64,000 bases of DNA, taken from assembly GCF_003255815.1 (NCBI RefSeq), contig NC_037682.1:43975011-44039010 (forward strand). Reading direction: 5' to 3'. This document shows, in pieces, positions 23,968-35,600 of this stretch (its first letter is position 1; each line of letters begins with the position of its first letter). The position numbers and the translations under genes were made by a program. The DNA is from Theropithecus gelada. Its lineage: Eukaryota > Chordata > Mammalia > Primates > Cercopithecidae. The notes under the pieces were generated by a model. That model saw only the letters and a list, made by a program, of their open reading frames with translations, did not search any database and was not told the origin of the DNA.

Positions 23968-24294
23968 ATTTTATTATTTGTTTTTGTTTTTGTTTTCTGT
24001 TGTTTGTTTGAGATGGAGTCTTGCTCTGTTGCCCAGGGTGGAGTACAGTGGTGAGGTCTCAGCTCACTGCAACCTCTGTTTCCCAGGTTCAAGCAATTCT
24101 TCTGCCTCAGCCTCCCAAGTAGCTGTGGTAACAGGTGCCTGGCACCACATCTGGCTAATTTTTCCATTTGTAGTAGAGATGGGGTTTCACCATGTTGGCC
24201 AGGCTTGTCTTGAAGTCCTGACCTCAAGCGATCCACTGGCCTCAGCCTCCTAAAGTGCTGGGATTACAAGCGTGAGACACCATACCTGGCCTGC
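23968..24294 (-). mobile_element. Alu (AluS/J), antisense, inside the L1
   Basis: T-rich tail, then antisense right and left arms ending 'gtgagacaccatacctggcc'. The near-match pair TGGCATGCTGTACTC (23953-23967) and TGGCATACAGTACTC (24295-24309) is a decayed target-site duplication. Frames across it (for example the 116-aa frame 23903-24253) are Alu translations, not a protein. Confidence 0.94.
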
Positions 24295-25255
24295 TGGCAT
24301 ACAGTACTCTCCTATAATCCTATTTCATTCTATTAAATTGGTAGTAATGTCCCCACTTCCAATCCTGATTTTAGTAATATGATTACTCTTTTTCTGAGTC
24401 AATTTACTAAATGTTTGTCAATTTTGTTGATCTTTCTGAAAAATCAACTTTTGATTTCATTAATTTGTTCTACTATTTTCTATTCCTTGTTTATTTTTGC
24501 TCTAATCTTTATTATTTTCATCCTTTTGCTAGCCTTTGATTTAGTTAATCTTTTTCCAGCTCCTTAAGTTATAAAGTTAGGTTGTTGGTTTGAGATCTTT
24601 CATACTTTTCTGTGTAACTGTTTATAGCTCTAAAATTTCCCCCTGGCTTTCACCACATGCTGTAACTTTGGGTATGTTAATGCTTTTGTTTTCATTCATC
24701 TCTAAGCATTTTCTAATCTCTCTTGTGATTTCTTCTTTGATCCAGTGATTATTTTAAAATGTCCTGTTTATCTTCTACCATTTTGTAATTTTTCCAGTTT
24801 TCTTTCTAGTATTCAGTTCTGACTTCATCCTGTTGTGGACAGGAAAAATACGTTGTGTAGCATTTATCTCTTTATATGTTGAGACTTAATTTGGGCATAA
24901 CATATGGTCTATCCTAGAGAATGTCTCATTTGCACTTGAAAAAAATGTGTATTCTTTTGTTGTTGAGTAAAGTGTCGTGCACATCTTTTAAGTCTAGTGT
25001 GTTTATTGTGTTATTCAAGTCTCTCTATCTCTTTACTTATCTTTATTCTGGTTGTATTATCCTTTACTGAGAGTGGGGTATGAAAGTCTCCAATCATGAA
25101 TTTAGAAATACCTATTTCTTCTTATAATCCTGTCAATTTTGTTTTATATATTTTATTGTTTTTTGCTGTCTAAATATTTGTGATTATTATATATTCATAT
25201 TATATTGAAACTTTTATTAATATATAATATCTTTCTTTACCTTTTATATATATAT

Positions 25256-25542
25256 ATGTTTTTAGATGAAGTCTCTGTCACCAGGCTAGAGTGCAGTGGT
25301 GCAATACAAGCTCACTGCAACCTCCAGCTCCTGGGTTCAAGTGATTCTCCTGCCTCAGCCTCCAGAGGAGCTGGGACTACAGGTGCACGCCACCACGCCC
25401 AGCTAATTATTTTTTTGTATTTTTAGTAGAGATGGGATTTCACCATGTTGGCCAGAATGGTCTCAATCTCTTGACCTTGTGAACTGCGCACCTCGGCCTC
25501 CCAAAGTGCTGGGATTACGGGCGTGAGCCACCGTGCCTGGCC
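25256..25542 (-). mobile_element. AluS, antisense, inside the L1
   Basis: Antisense dimeric Alu ending 'gcgtgagccaccgtgcctggcc'. The short pair 'accttttat' and 'acctttttt' around it is compatible with a target-site duplication. A short TA run precedes the T tail. Confidence 0.93.
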
Positions 25543-26930
25543 ACCTTTTTTAAAATTTTAAAACGTAGAGTCCATTTTTTATATTAGTATGGCAACCCTT
25601 GTTCACTTTTTTTTTATTATTATGAGCGTGGAATATCTTTTTCCATATTTTCACTTTTAACTTACTTATGTCTTTGGATCTATATGAGTCTCTTATAGAC
25701 AGTGCATAGCTGGATCATGTTTTGTTTAAAAAACCCATACTGCCTATTTCTGTCTCTTGATTGGAGAGAACAATCTAGTTACATTCAAAGTAATTACTGC
25801 TAATAAGGGATTTATTTCTTTCATTCTCTTATTTGTTTTCTATATGACTTATTTTTTTGTCCCCGATATTCTGTATTACTGTGTTTTGTTTTCAGTTAAT
25901 CTTTTTGTAGTTTGGAGTTTTAATTCCCTTCTCATTTCTTTTTGTGTATATGCTATAACAACTTTGTGGTTACTATAAGTATTACATTTAACATCCTAAA
26001 CTTTTAGCGCTCTGAGTTAAATTTACACCAGCTTCACTCCAATAACATTAAAAAAATCTTTTATTTACAGCTTCATCCTCACTTTTTTCAATTACATCTT
26101 TGTGCACTGTGATAATAAACATACTAATAATTGTTCTTGTTAAATTAATTAGTCTCTTAAAATGTGTAAAATAAAATTATGTATCATGTCTAAAACCAAA
26201 GTTATAATACTACTACCTTTTAGCTTATAATAAGTTTTTTTATGTATTAGTCTCTTAAATCATGTAAAATTAAAAAATGGAGTTACAAATTGTTACAATA
26301 ATACTAGCTTTTATAATTGCCCATATATTTACCTTTATTGAGATCTTTATTTCTTCATGGAGTTTTGCATTATATTCTAGCATATTTTTATTTCATCAAG
26401 TAAGACTTCCTTTAAGATTTCTTGTAGGGCAGGGCAGGTCTAGTGGTACTGAACTCTCTGTCTCTCTCCTTCTCTCTCGCATGTGCACATACATGTATGC
26501 GCACATACACACACATGTAAATGTCTTAATTTCGTCCTCACTGTTGAAGGATGTTTTTCCAGACAGTGAATTCTTGGTTGACAGTTATTTTTTTTTCTTT
26601 TAGCACTTTGAATGTATCAGGCCCCTGCACAACGGCCTCCAAAGTTTTGGTGGAAAATCTGCTGATAATCTTGTTGAGGATTCCTCGCATGTGATGAGTC
26701 ACTTCTCTGTTGCTGCTTTCCAGATTCTCTTTGTGTTTGGGTTTTGACAGCTTGATTATAATGTATCTCAGTTTGGGTATGTCAGGTCATATTACTTAGA
26801 GGTCATTAAGCTTCGTAGATATAGTTTTATTCATGTCTTTTATCAAACTTGGGGACTTTGGGGCCATTATTTCTTTAAATAATCTCTCTGCTCCTTTCTC
26901 CCTCTCGTCTGCTTGTGGGACTCCCACAAT

Positions 26931-27425
26931 GTAAAAACTGACTCTAAATCTCCTGGAAGTTGTTTTAGTGGGAGAAGGAGTAGCTTACAATAATGCTGTG
27001 GGGTGGGGAGGTGAGGAGGTGGTGGGGAAAGGCTTACAACAATGGTTTCCTGCCTTTGTGTCTCTACCTGCAAAATCAGAAGCAGCAATAGTAATCTGAA
27101 CACAGATCTCTGATATCTGGAGGACAGGATCTTTATTACCCAGCATGGCTCCTGCAAGCTGCATCCAAGATGCTCCAGGAACATATGCATGTGCCACAGA
27201 GTTGAGGTAGGTAGGGGATGGGTTGCTACCTCCAGATAGAGCTGAAATTGACTAAAATTAAGTATGGTTTATTGTTCAAGGCTTCCCTTGGACATTGCAA
27301 GCCTTGGAATAGACTCCAGAGTTTCAAAATAGTTACATCAGAAAGATTTGGCCAGTGTAATCATTGTTTAGGTGAAGAGGCAGATTCCTGGTGCTACCTG
27401 TTCCACTACCTTATATCATGCTAAT
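26931..27425. other. segment of unclear origin within the L1 interval
   Basis: L1-like text breaks off after 'gggactcccacaatg' and returns as pyrimidine-rich L1-like text after about 27425. The segment contains a G-rich run (27000-27027) and a 107-aa minus frame. It could be an insertion, a lineage-specific L1 5' region, or unmatched old L1. Confidence 0.4.
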
Positions 27426-28330
27426 GTATACCATATTTTTCTGATTTTCAAATCTTCTTCTTCATTTTTTGAATGCTTCTTTTCACGACATTCTGCTATT
27501 GTTTCATAAATACAATGTCTTTTCATTTCTGCAAATATTACAGCCTTCTCCTTGGCATTTTCTTCTGTCTCCATTGTCTCTCTTTTTCTGTTTCTTTTAT
27601 CTATTTTGATTGCTTTGTCTCATTTATCTTGTAGCCTTTACTGATTATTTTGTTGGTGAATAATCAAATTCTAGTACTTAAGGGTCTTTCATTTTGAAGT
27701 CATCAATTTCCTCAGGGAGGAATTTTCCAATCCCCTCTTGAAAAGTGCCAGACTGCCAAGTAAAGGAGGGGATAGGATACTGACATTTTGAAGACTGTCT
27801 TACATTTACACTTCCTTATATGCTCTCACCTTGCTTTTTGTTGTGTCTGGTGCTTCCATGTCTGGACCCACTCTAATACAATTTTTCATAAGAGCAAACC
27901 TCCAGTCTTCTGACAACAGGGAAGATGTAGCTTCTGTCTGAAAGGGGACCTGGGAGTCTAACTACTCGTCAGACAAATTTTCATCCAATCTTCTTCTTTT
28001 CATTCCTATACTTGATCTCATTTTTGGAGGTATTTTATGGTGTCAATTCCCAGGTCCTTCCAAGTTTCTTTCTCTCTCAGTAACTCTGCAGCTATGTAAC
28101 TTTTATTTTTTCTAATCTACTGTCAGTTTCCATTTATTGACATGTTTTGCATTTTCCATTTTCAGCCACTATCACCTCCTTTCCTCTTCTTTTCATATTT
28201 GTATATGTACATCATTTTTACAACTCCTTTACTATCATTTATATCACTTTTGTTCCCTTCCTGGGGACTTAGGAAGGAAAAGTAAGTGCATTTGTTTAAT
28301 CTACCATGTTTAAGTCTTCTCTAATTTAAG

Positions 28331-29634
28331 GTACTATTAAGTGAGTAAAGCAATATTGCAAATATAGCTTCATCTGTAGAAGACTATGAGGCTTAATGAC
28401 TTGTTATGCAACAAAGTTGAGATAAGCTTAATAACTACATTTTCAATTGCATGCATTTCACTCATTTATTCAATCTGCACTTGAATGGGCCAAGTGTGCA
28501 ATATGTTTCTGTATCCATTCAAACACACGTACACACACACACATACACACACACGCACCTCTAAGTATTGTATTAATATGGCCAGTGTAATATGGGAACA
28601 CAGAGGCAGATAAGATGAACTCAGCAAACAATAAAAAAATAGGAGTATAACAAATCGTCAATAAGTGGCGAGAAATTAAAAATAATTGGAACAGCATGGC
28701 AAATGCATGGCAGTGGAAAAGAGCTTTGTATAAGTATCAGGAATAAAAGACAGATTTTTTATTATGATATGATCTGTACTTGATGAAAGACAAATTTCTC
28801 CTAAACTGTATGAATTAGTTTCTCTATCATATTTCAAATTTATATACTTGATATCTTCTATGTGTACTTTTACTTGAATATCGCACCTTTCTCTTCATCA
28901 AAGTGACAACTAATGGCTTTCCTCTCAAATGGCTGGGAAAGATTATATTTTGAAGTCATATTACAAATATGTGCATTAAGCTAATAGCTACAGTGGAACC
29001 TGTTTCTCCTTAGGACTCGTAATAAGAAATATTCAAAGAAGAATGTCATGTTCCTCAGAGAATTTCGGTACATGCCTTTGAGGACAATAGTTGCTGTAAA
29101 GATTTAGGAGAAAAGCTGAATTTATGACTGATTGGATTCTATTTCTGTGACCCCTAAAAGGCTCTTCTATCTACAACTTAGCAATTTCTTTTTCCTAATG
29201 TGCAGGCTAGCATTATTACACAAAAATGTGATGGTTTCCATAATAACTGATGAGGAAACAGTTGATACAATTATTTTTTCCAATTTAATATGACAGTTTC
29301 AGAACTTTCAAGGGTTTCTTAAAGGATAAAAGATCATTTTGGGACTTTTCATCATAGCTACCCACTTCTCTCACTAATTTTTACCTTTACCAGGATTTGA
29401 TGCCACTGTTTAACGCTTTGGGGTGAAATGCCAGCTCTCAAGTATAAGAGGCTTGGTCAAAGGTAGTGCATTACAGTGCAGTGTAAGTAACCAAAGGAAC
29501 ACAGCCCCCCCGTTTTCTTCTTCACTCATCCAGACTTCCTGAAACAGACAAATGTGAACAAGTGTCATTAAGGGGGTGGGGGAAGTGGGTAAGCATAGAG
29601 ACCCTCCCTCTCTGCTCTTGTGATATGCATCAAT
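28331..29634. other. unique sequence with a CA tract, no gene
   Basis: No gene or retroelement recognised except the CA-rich tract at 28520-28560. Frames here, such as 28470-28697 minus, cross that tract. Confidence 0.5.
28520..28560. repeat. imperfect (CA)n tract
   Basis: CA units interrupted by GT and AT steps ('acacacgtacacacacacacatacacacacacgcacc' order). Confidence 0.9.
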
Positions 29635-30075
29635 AATTTTAGGCTAGACATGCTGTAGTAATAAACAACCTCAATATCTCTGTTTTTACAATGATAATTT
29701 AATTCTCATTCACTTTACAAGCTCATGAAGGTTGGATGCAAGTGTGCTCTAATCCTCTTTACTCTGAAATCCACACATAAGGAATGTCCTATATTTTGGA
29801 CACGCTATCCTCAAGGCACAGATTTTTAAAAAGGAGGTAGCTGAACTATGCAATGGCTTTAAAGCTTCTTATCAGAAGTTACAAAGTTACTTCTACTTAT
29901 ATTTTATTGGCCAAAGCAAGTCATTAGGCAAGCTTGATGTTATCAGGGTGGGAAGTATATTTCTTCTATGGGAAAAAACTTAATAAGGGAGGGTTTAGAG
30001 ACCTGAAAGGAAAAGACCCATAAAAAAGAGAAGGCAAAAAGTTTGAACAGTAATTGCCACTGTGCTGATAAGTAC
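29635..30075 (-). mobile_element. MLT1-like LTR remnant, antisense
   Basis: Recognised antisense text: 'catgctgtagtaataaacaacc', 'aatggctttaaagcttctt', 'acttctacttatattttattggccaaagcaagtcattaggcaagc' and 'gggtgggaagtatatttctt'. These follow the order of a common mammalian MaLR/ERVL LTR. No internal region is seen. Confidence 0.7.
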
Positions 30076-30389
30076 TCAGTACACATGTGCAGTTTGATGA
30101 ATGGAACTCTGCCACCCTAAATTCCATTTACATCTACACATTCTATTTTGATTTATTTATTTTGATTAATCCCTCAATTGTTATTGTGACTACATAGGCA
30201 AAGTAGTAGATACTACTATAGTGAATACTACTAAGGCAAATCAGTAGATAAGTGGACAAAGATTATACAGCCATCAAGATCTGAAATTTTGCCTACCTGG
30301 TTTCAAAAGCCATTCTTCCACAGCTCCCTTACCTTTTATCCATATAACTTACTGAAGCGTAAACATATTCATCTGCACAATAGCTTCAT

Positions 30390-30515
30390 GTCTTCTACCA
30401 CCCTCCCCAGAAGCAGAAACCCTATTTTTTCTCAGTACTGTATTTCTAGCACCCCATCCCACAGAGTGTAACATAAGCCAGTGTTCAGTAAACCCCTGTT
30501 GAATAAGTGAAAGAT
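30390..30515 (+). mobile_element. L2 3'-end fragment
   Basis: 'ctcagtactgtatttctagcaccccatccc...gttcagtaaacccctgttgaataag' follows the sense L2 3' end ('tatccccagcacctagcacagtg...caataaatgtttgttgaatg'). Confidence 0.72.
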
Positions 30516-30574
30516 CAACTGACTAATTAAAGCTGAAAAAAAGCTTTTCTCATATATATAAAAATAATAAAGCC

Positions 30575-30670
30575 TAGCTCATAGGACTATTTTGAGGATT
30601 CATTTAGCCAGTGTATGTAAAGAATTTGTATAGTGCTTGGGACATGGAGAGCCTCTAAATTAACGGTGAC
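30575..30670 (+). mobile_element. MIR 3' fragment
   Basis: 'ctcataggactattttgaggattcatttagcc' and 'gtgcttgggacatggagagcctctaaatta' follow the sense MIR 3' half. Confidence 0.72.
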
Positions 30671-30865
30671 AAAAACGAAGAAAAGTCACTAGGTGCAGAT
30701 ACTGTTGAGCTGGATGGGATTTGGAGAAGATTGACTTGTTTTGTTTTGTTTCATTTTGTGTTTTTCAGAGAAAACACCATGGGTAAAGGATGTAAGGTGG
30801 GACTAATAGGGAGTGAAGTGGGACCCACCCTAGAAGTGGGACTCATAGGGAGGCCTGACCCTAGT

Positions 30866-30959
30866 AAAAAATCAAATATAACGTGCAGGTTTGTTACATA
30901 TGTATACTACAACTTAAAGTATAATAATAATAAATAAATTTAAAAAAAAATCAAATATA
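30866..30959 (+). mobile_element. tiny twin-primed L1 insertion with target-site duplication
   Basis: About 64 bp (30881-30944) between two copies of AAAAAATCAAATATA (30866-30880 and 30945-30959). The first 26 bp ('cgtgcaggtttgttacat'...) are the L1 3' UTR in antisense; the rest ('aacttaaagtataataataa' plus A-rich tail) is the adjacent L1 3' end in sense. About 19 bp of L1 between the two are missing. This 5' inversion next to an A-tail is the signature of twin priming during L1 reverse transcription. Confidence 0.9.
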
Positions 30960-31237
30960 AGAGTTGGAATAGGGTCAGGTAATGGGGATGAGAAGGAAGT
31001 TGCTTTTGACAATCATCTACTGCTGAAGGTAACTAATCAAGCTTTTCTAATCTATCAACTACTACTTTCCTGCATTTTAAATGCTGACCATATCGACTTT
31101 ATGTGGTAAAATCATTCTGATTCATAACTGCTCTATTAGGTACATCACAGATGAGTTACTAGTAAAAAGGAAGAAAACCTATAAGGTCATGTTTGAGAGA
31201 CAAGCAAGCTATCCTTCTTTAAATCTGGAAACTCCTT

Positions 31238-31568
31238 AAATGATGAATCTGGGCCGGGCGCGGTGGCTCAAGCCTGTAATCCCAGCACTTTGGGAGGCCG
31301 AGGCCGGCGGATCACGAGGTCAGGAGATCGAGACCATCCTGGCTAACATGGTGAAACCCCGTCTCTACTAAAAATACAAAAAACTAGCCGGGCGTGGTGG
31401 CGGGCGCCTGTAGTCCCAGCTACTCGGAGGCTGAGGCAGGAGAATGGCCTGAACCTGGGAGGCGGAGCTTGCAGTGAGCCGAGATCGGGCCACTGCACTC
31501 CAGCCTGGGTGACACAGCGCGAGACTCCGTCTCAAGAAAAAAAAAAAAAAAAAAAAATGATGAATCTG
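31238..31568. repeat. 14-bp target-site duplication pair of AluY
   Basis: AAATGATGAATCTG at 31238-31251 and again at 31555-31568, perfect, on either side of the Alu. Confidence 0.96.
31252..31554 (+). mobile_element. AluY, Old World monkey-type left arm
   Basis: Intact young Alu with GGCCGGGCGCGG start, 'ggctcaagcctgtaatccc', many CpG sites and an A-rich tail of about 20. Its right arm reads 'gagatcgggccactgc', intermediate between the general AluY form and that of 17411-17719. One G is lost in 'actcggaggctgagg'. Confidence 0.94.
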
Positions 31569-31786
31569 AATTGAAAAAAAATCAGAAACATTTTTAATAC
31601 ATAAATCTGTAAATACACGAAAAATATAAACAACTTTGAATAATGAATAAAAATATTCCTAATAACTTCTGAGTAAAGACCACCAAAAGGTAAGAAATGC
31701 AGCAACTCATTAATGGAAGCTAGGATATGATATACTGCACTATCAAAATGAAAATGACAAAAATTATTATTATAAAGTAAAGAAGA

Positions 31787-31853
31787 AGGTAGAAGGAAAA
31801 AGGAGAGGAGAAGAGGTAGACAAACAAGAGCAAGAACAAGAAGAACGAGAAGC
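31787..31853. repeat. purine-rich low-complexity tract
   Basis: Almost uninterrupted A/G sequence rich in GAA and GAG steps. The 141-aa minus frame covering it (31532-31957) is a Leu/Phe-rich artefact of this composition plus the Alu tail. Confidence 0.88.
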
Positions 31854-31954
31854 CGCAGCAAATATTCGGATAGCACAGAAAACATTCTAGGTCCTGTGCT
31901 AAGTCCTTTATACATGTCCACACATTTAACAGTATATATTATACTGTTTAGGTG

Positions 31955-32105
31955 CATGAAGTTGTAGCCATGCTGCCTTGGTTTGTGTCCCCACTGACAC
32001 TTACCAGTTGTGGACTTTGGGCAAATTATTTAATTTTGTACTCCTTCAGTTTTCTCATCCATTAAAAGAAATAAACTTATATTCGTGAGGATTACATAGA
32101 TTAGA
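31955..32105 (+). mobile_element. MIR SINE fragment
   Basis: 'cttaccagttgtggactttgggcaaattatttaattttgta...cagttttctcatccattaaaag...gaggattacatagatt' is the MIR core and 3' part in sense. A short antisense MIR-like piece may precede it (31870-31935). Confidence 0.8.
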
Positions 32106-35100
32106 AAAATCATCATCAGCAACTATGAGACAGGAAATAAATTAAATAAAATTCAATTTACCCAATTGTTGTCCTGACGTAACTAAATATTGAAGGAAAA
32201 CAAAGGACCTAGAATTTATTCCACATGTGTCACAGCAAATGAAGATGAGTCAAGCTTCCCATAAGTTGCTTCTAGTGCCATTCCCTGTTAGAATAACTTG
32301 TCACCAGCTCCATCATATTAGATGTGAGATTCTGAAGATCCAATTGGTGTTATATGTGTTTTTGCATGTGTTTTAGCAGTGGTTGGGAATCCTTTAAAAA
32401 TCACCATATTAACATCTTCCAGATTAAAAGTAAAAAGGAAGTAGGGAAAATAGAGAATCTATTTATCTGTCATCTCAACTTTCTTCAAATAATTCTAATT
32501 CTTGTTATATAGAATTTGGAAAAGATACTTGCAACCAAAAGCCAACATTTCCTCCTTTCTTTCTCCTCATTTTCCTTAGTTGATGACTAATTAATGCAGA
32601 AAGCACAAGTTCAGGAGCTAAATGTCTTTGAAGGGGAAATGAATGCCCTTACAGGCTACCATTTATGAAGCCAGTCTCCTCACTAATTATTAGGGAGGCA
32701 GCCTCACCCAAGGTTACAGCATTATATTATCCCATCCCAGGTAGTATTTACTTTAGCACATCACCCTTCTATGAATATCATTTTTAAAACTCTGTCTTTT
32801 CTCAAATTACTCCCAAGTCTGAGCAAAGTAGATCAATTACAGTCAAGAGGTGGGTAGGAAAACAGACAACAATCTTTGTTCTCAGCATAGAATCAGCAAG
32901 CACTTGAAAACACCTTATGTAGAGTTCTGTTTTCTCTCTGAAGAAAGATATTTGCTTCCTGGAGTGTTATAGCAGCAGGGCCTCCGGGAGACGAAAACAA
33001 TGCATACTTCAATTGTTGCACGAGACATCATTTCTTTGCAGGCACACAGCATTAAACGTTGTTTTATCAAGAAGCTTCCCTCCGTCCTCTCCCAACCCCT
33101 CTTGAAGATGGAGAACATGCTGAATTTTAAGGACTATGGAAATAACAGTCCCTGATGAATGGAACCTAATTAGTGACAACTAAAGTGTCACTTGGCATAC
33201 ATCCCTGAGTTTCAAACAGCTGGTTCCTTCTTCTGCTTTCTAGCACCAGTGCCAGAGAATGGAAAACCCCCAGCCCTTCTCATTTTGCTTAACCTCTTAA
33301 GGTTAAGCAAAAGGAAGGGAAACATGGTGTAATCCTCCCTTGCAAATTAAGTGATTAAAAACCCCAGCCTGGGTACTCAGTTGCCATCAATAAGAGAGAG
33401 GCCACAGTGACACAGTTACTATCCAGGACAATTCCTGTAAAAATAGAAAAGATGGGGGGAAATGAAAGGAAATGAATGATAAGCGAAACAAACAAACACA
33501 AGAAACAATGATCTATAACCTGGCATCATCACTACAATTTTAAAATAGATATATACAGATCAAGAAGAAGAGAAAGCTGTCAATCAAACTGCCAAAAATG
33601 AGATGGTCTGGTGTTATCAACCTCATACTGAGAAATTCAATCCTTTTAAGTCTGGAAAAGAGGCATTTACCCCACCCTGCCTAAATCACTAGTTTTCCTC
33701 CAAGGCAAGTGGCTTCAAGGTAGTCACAGGCTGTGCACCTCTGGACATGGCTGACAAGCAAAGGCACAATTACCCAGCTTTCTCTAATGGCCCTGGTCTT
33801 CCTTCGACAAGTGGCTAAGTGAAAGAGCAGGGGAAGGTGAAGGAAATAATGCTCAATTTCTGCTTTCAGAGATAAAAGAGTTTCTCAGGCAAGTTCAGCT
33901 TTGACTGAGGAGTCAAAGCTCCAACTCACTCTAGTTTCAGGTAGTTTAGGAGCCCTGCAGGAGTGAATAGCATAAACTTGGTATGGTTAACTGAGTAATT
34001 CAAGAGGTGCTTTGGGGATTGTCTTGGCTCTTTAGTTGTCTTCATTTCCTGTTTATGCTTTTTTTGGGAGGGAGGGGGGTGCATCTCTTTATTCTTTGAT
34101 GCCTCATTCTAATATTGAATGAAGTAAAGGAGATAGAAATTGCCCTAGTAAATGTAGTTGTCTATTAGAAGCTTGAGGAGGGAAGGTGGGAAGAGGGGAA
34201 GCCCTGCATTGACACAGGTTGAAACTATTCCAGGATTATCTGTAGGTTCCTCTTATCCAAAGTAACTGACATTAGGAAATGTGATTATCAAATGCCCATT
34301 GCACACAGTCCCATTCCCATTCCCAACAATGTCCTTTGAAATCCAAAAGATGCAGAGAAAATCATAATCAGAAAAAAATTATACTTTATAAGATGAAGTA
34401 TAATTATGAATGATCTGAAGATTTCTTTTTATTAAAACAAGAAAAACTTAAGAAAAGAGAATGGTTTAGCAGGTATAATATAAACCCTCACATGAATACA
34501 GGTAGAACACTGGAGAGTCCATCTCCCCTATCAATGACTCTTAGGCTATGATCCAGGAATGCCCACAAGCCAATAAAGAGATTTTCTATGGTCACTAAAA
34601 TCTCTTTCTCATTCTCAAAATGTTCATAATATATATACATGTATGCAAATATTTTTGAGGATATTATTCACAACTTCCATTAACTTCCAAAAATGATGTG
34701 TGTATGTTTGAATAAAAAAGAGTAAAACCAAAACACTCTGCATAGCACATCATGTTGCTATGAGTACCATCAGTTCCAACAGTTATTTCTTTCTTGACCC
34801 ACCCTCTCCCCTACTCTTCTTCCATAAAATATTCGAATTACCTTCATTTCCAAAGACCTCTTACCCGGCCCAGCAGCCACCAGAGAACCTCTCCTACCTC
34901 TTTCACCTGTATCAAGCTCATTAGACATGTAATTAGCTTTTCTGGATAATAATCACAGTAGCTCAAGTTCATGAATTTCTTTCTCCCTAATCTTTAATTC
35001 TAGGTGAGTTTGTGTTGTAAGGCTTCAGAAAGACCAGCCTGTCATTAAATGGAGGGCTATAAAGATTTTACTATCATTGTGAACAACAACAAAAAAATCT

Positions 35101-35419
35101 TGATCATTCTATTATTTCCTCTATATGAGGAATATAAACCGAAATGTTGTTTACATGCCTGCACTGATGCCCCCTACCTCCTGACAGCTGATGAAATATG
35201 TCCTGCATTTTACCTCTGGAAGGATTGATGCAAATCGTGACAGGTCATGGGGTGAAGTTAATGTTGAAATCTTGCCACAGCCTCAAAAATATTTTTCTAC
35301 ATCAGAGAAATTGCTTTGCTATTCCACACAGATGACATAAAAATAAGATTTGAGGAGAACGGGTGACCAGGCAGTTGGGCCACCTTGGAACAGGTGTGCA
35401 AACAGATGCAGGCTAAAAT
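32106..35419. other. long repeat-poor unique stretch
   Basis: About 3.3 kb in which I recognise no SINE, LINE, LTR or RNA gene. Contains a perfect hairpin at 33283-33312. The frames present (up to 67 aa, 32915-33118 minus) show no family resemblance and no convincing exon structure. Confidence 0.5.
33283..33312. repeat. perfect 13-bp hairpin
   Basis: Arms TTTTGCTTAACCT (33283-33295) and AGGTTAAGCAAAA (33300-33312) are exact reverse complements with the 4-base loop CTTA. It is not followed by a T run and does not look like a terminator. Confidence 0.96.
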
Positions 35420-35600
35420 AAGGACAGAACCTGAAGCCAGATGTCAGAAGGTCTAGGTTCCTATTTCTGTATTCTTAGTAACCCTTGTGAGGCCTTAGAC
35501 AAGGCACACAACCTCTATGGACATCACGTTTTGTGAAAGGAAGATGAGGGAATAGGATTTGATTAGAGATTTCTTTAAGCTCGTCTTTCAAAGCAGCCAT
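35420..35600 (+). mobile_element. MIR-like SINE fragment
   Basis: 'gaggccttagacaaggcacacaacctctatgg...gaaaggaagatgagggaataggatttgattagagatttctttaagctc' follows the order of MIR3-like SINEs ('...aaatgaggggattggactagatgatctctaag'). Confidence 0.55.

Larger units (their letters stand above)
21790..28330 (-). mobile_element. long old L1 (L1M type), antisense
   Basis: Reads antisense from its 3' UTR ('taaaatataccattttaaccattttt', 21830) through ORF2 ('ccaccatactgttttctacaac', 'gaacaaatcccacttggtcatg', 'cttcttttcaattttttggaaaagc', 'gccatcaggtccaggg', 'acatatggtctatcctagagaatg') and ORF1-side text ('gatttcttgtagggcaggg', 'cttgattataatgtatctcag', 'gggactcccacaatg' near 26930) towards the 5' end near 28330. 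Two Alus interrupt it. With those removed the length is near that of a full L1. All frames are destroyed. Boundaries beyond 26930 are uncertain, because 26931-27425 does not read as L1 to me. Confidence 0.88.

Noticed and set aside
23903..24253. 116-aa reading frame and the 98-aa frame opposite it
   Set aside because: Both are translations of the antisense Alu at 23968-24294.
27000..27027. Possible G-quadruplex
   Set aside because: Only three runs of four or so G are present; the rest are GG steps. Too weak to call.
31532..31957. 141-aa minus-strand frame, hydrophobic like a membrane protein
   Set aside because: Leu/Phe-rich translation of a purine-rich low-complexity tract plus an Alu A-tail; no start context, splice sites or family resemblance.
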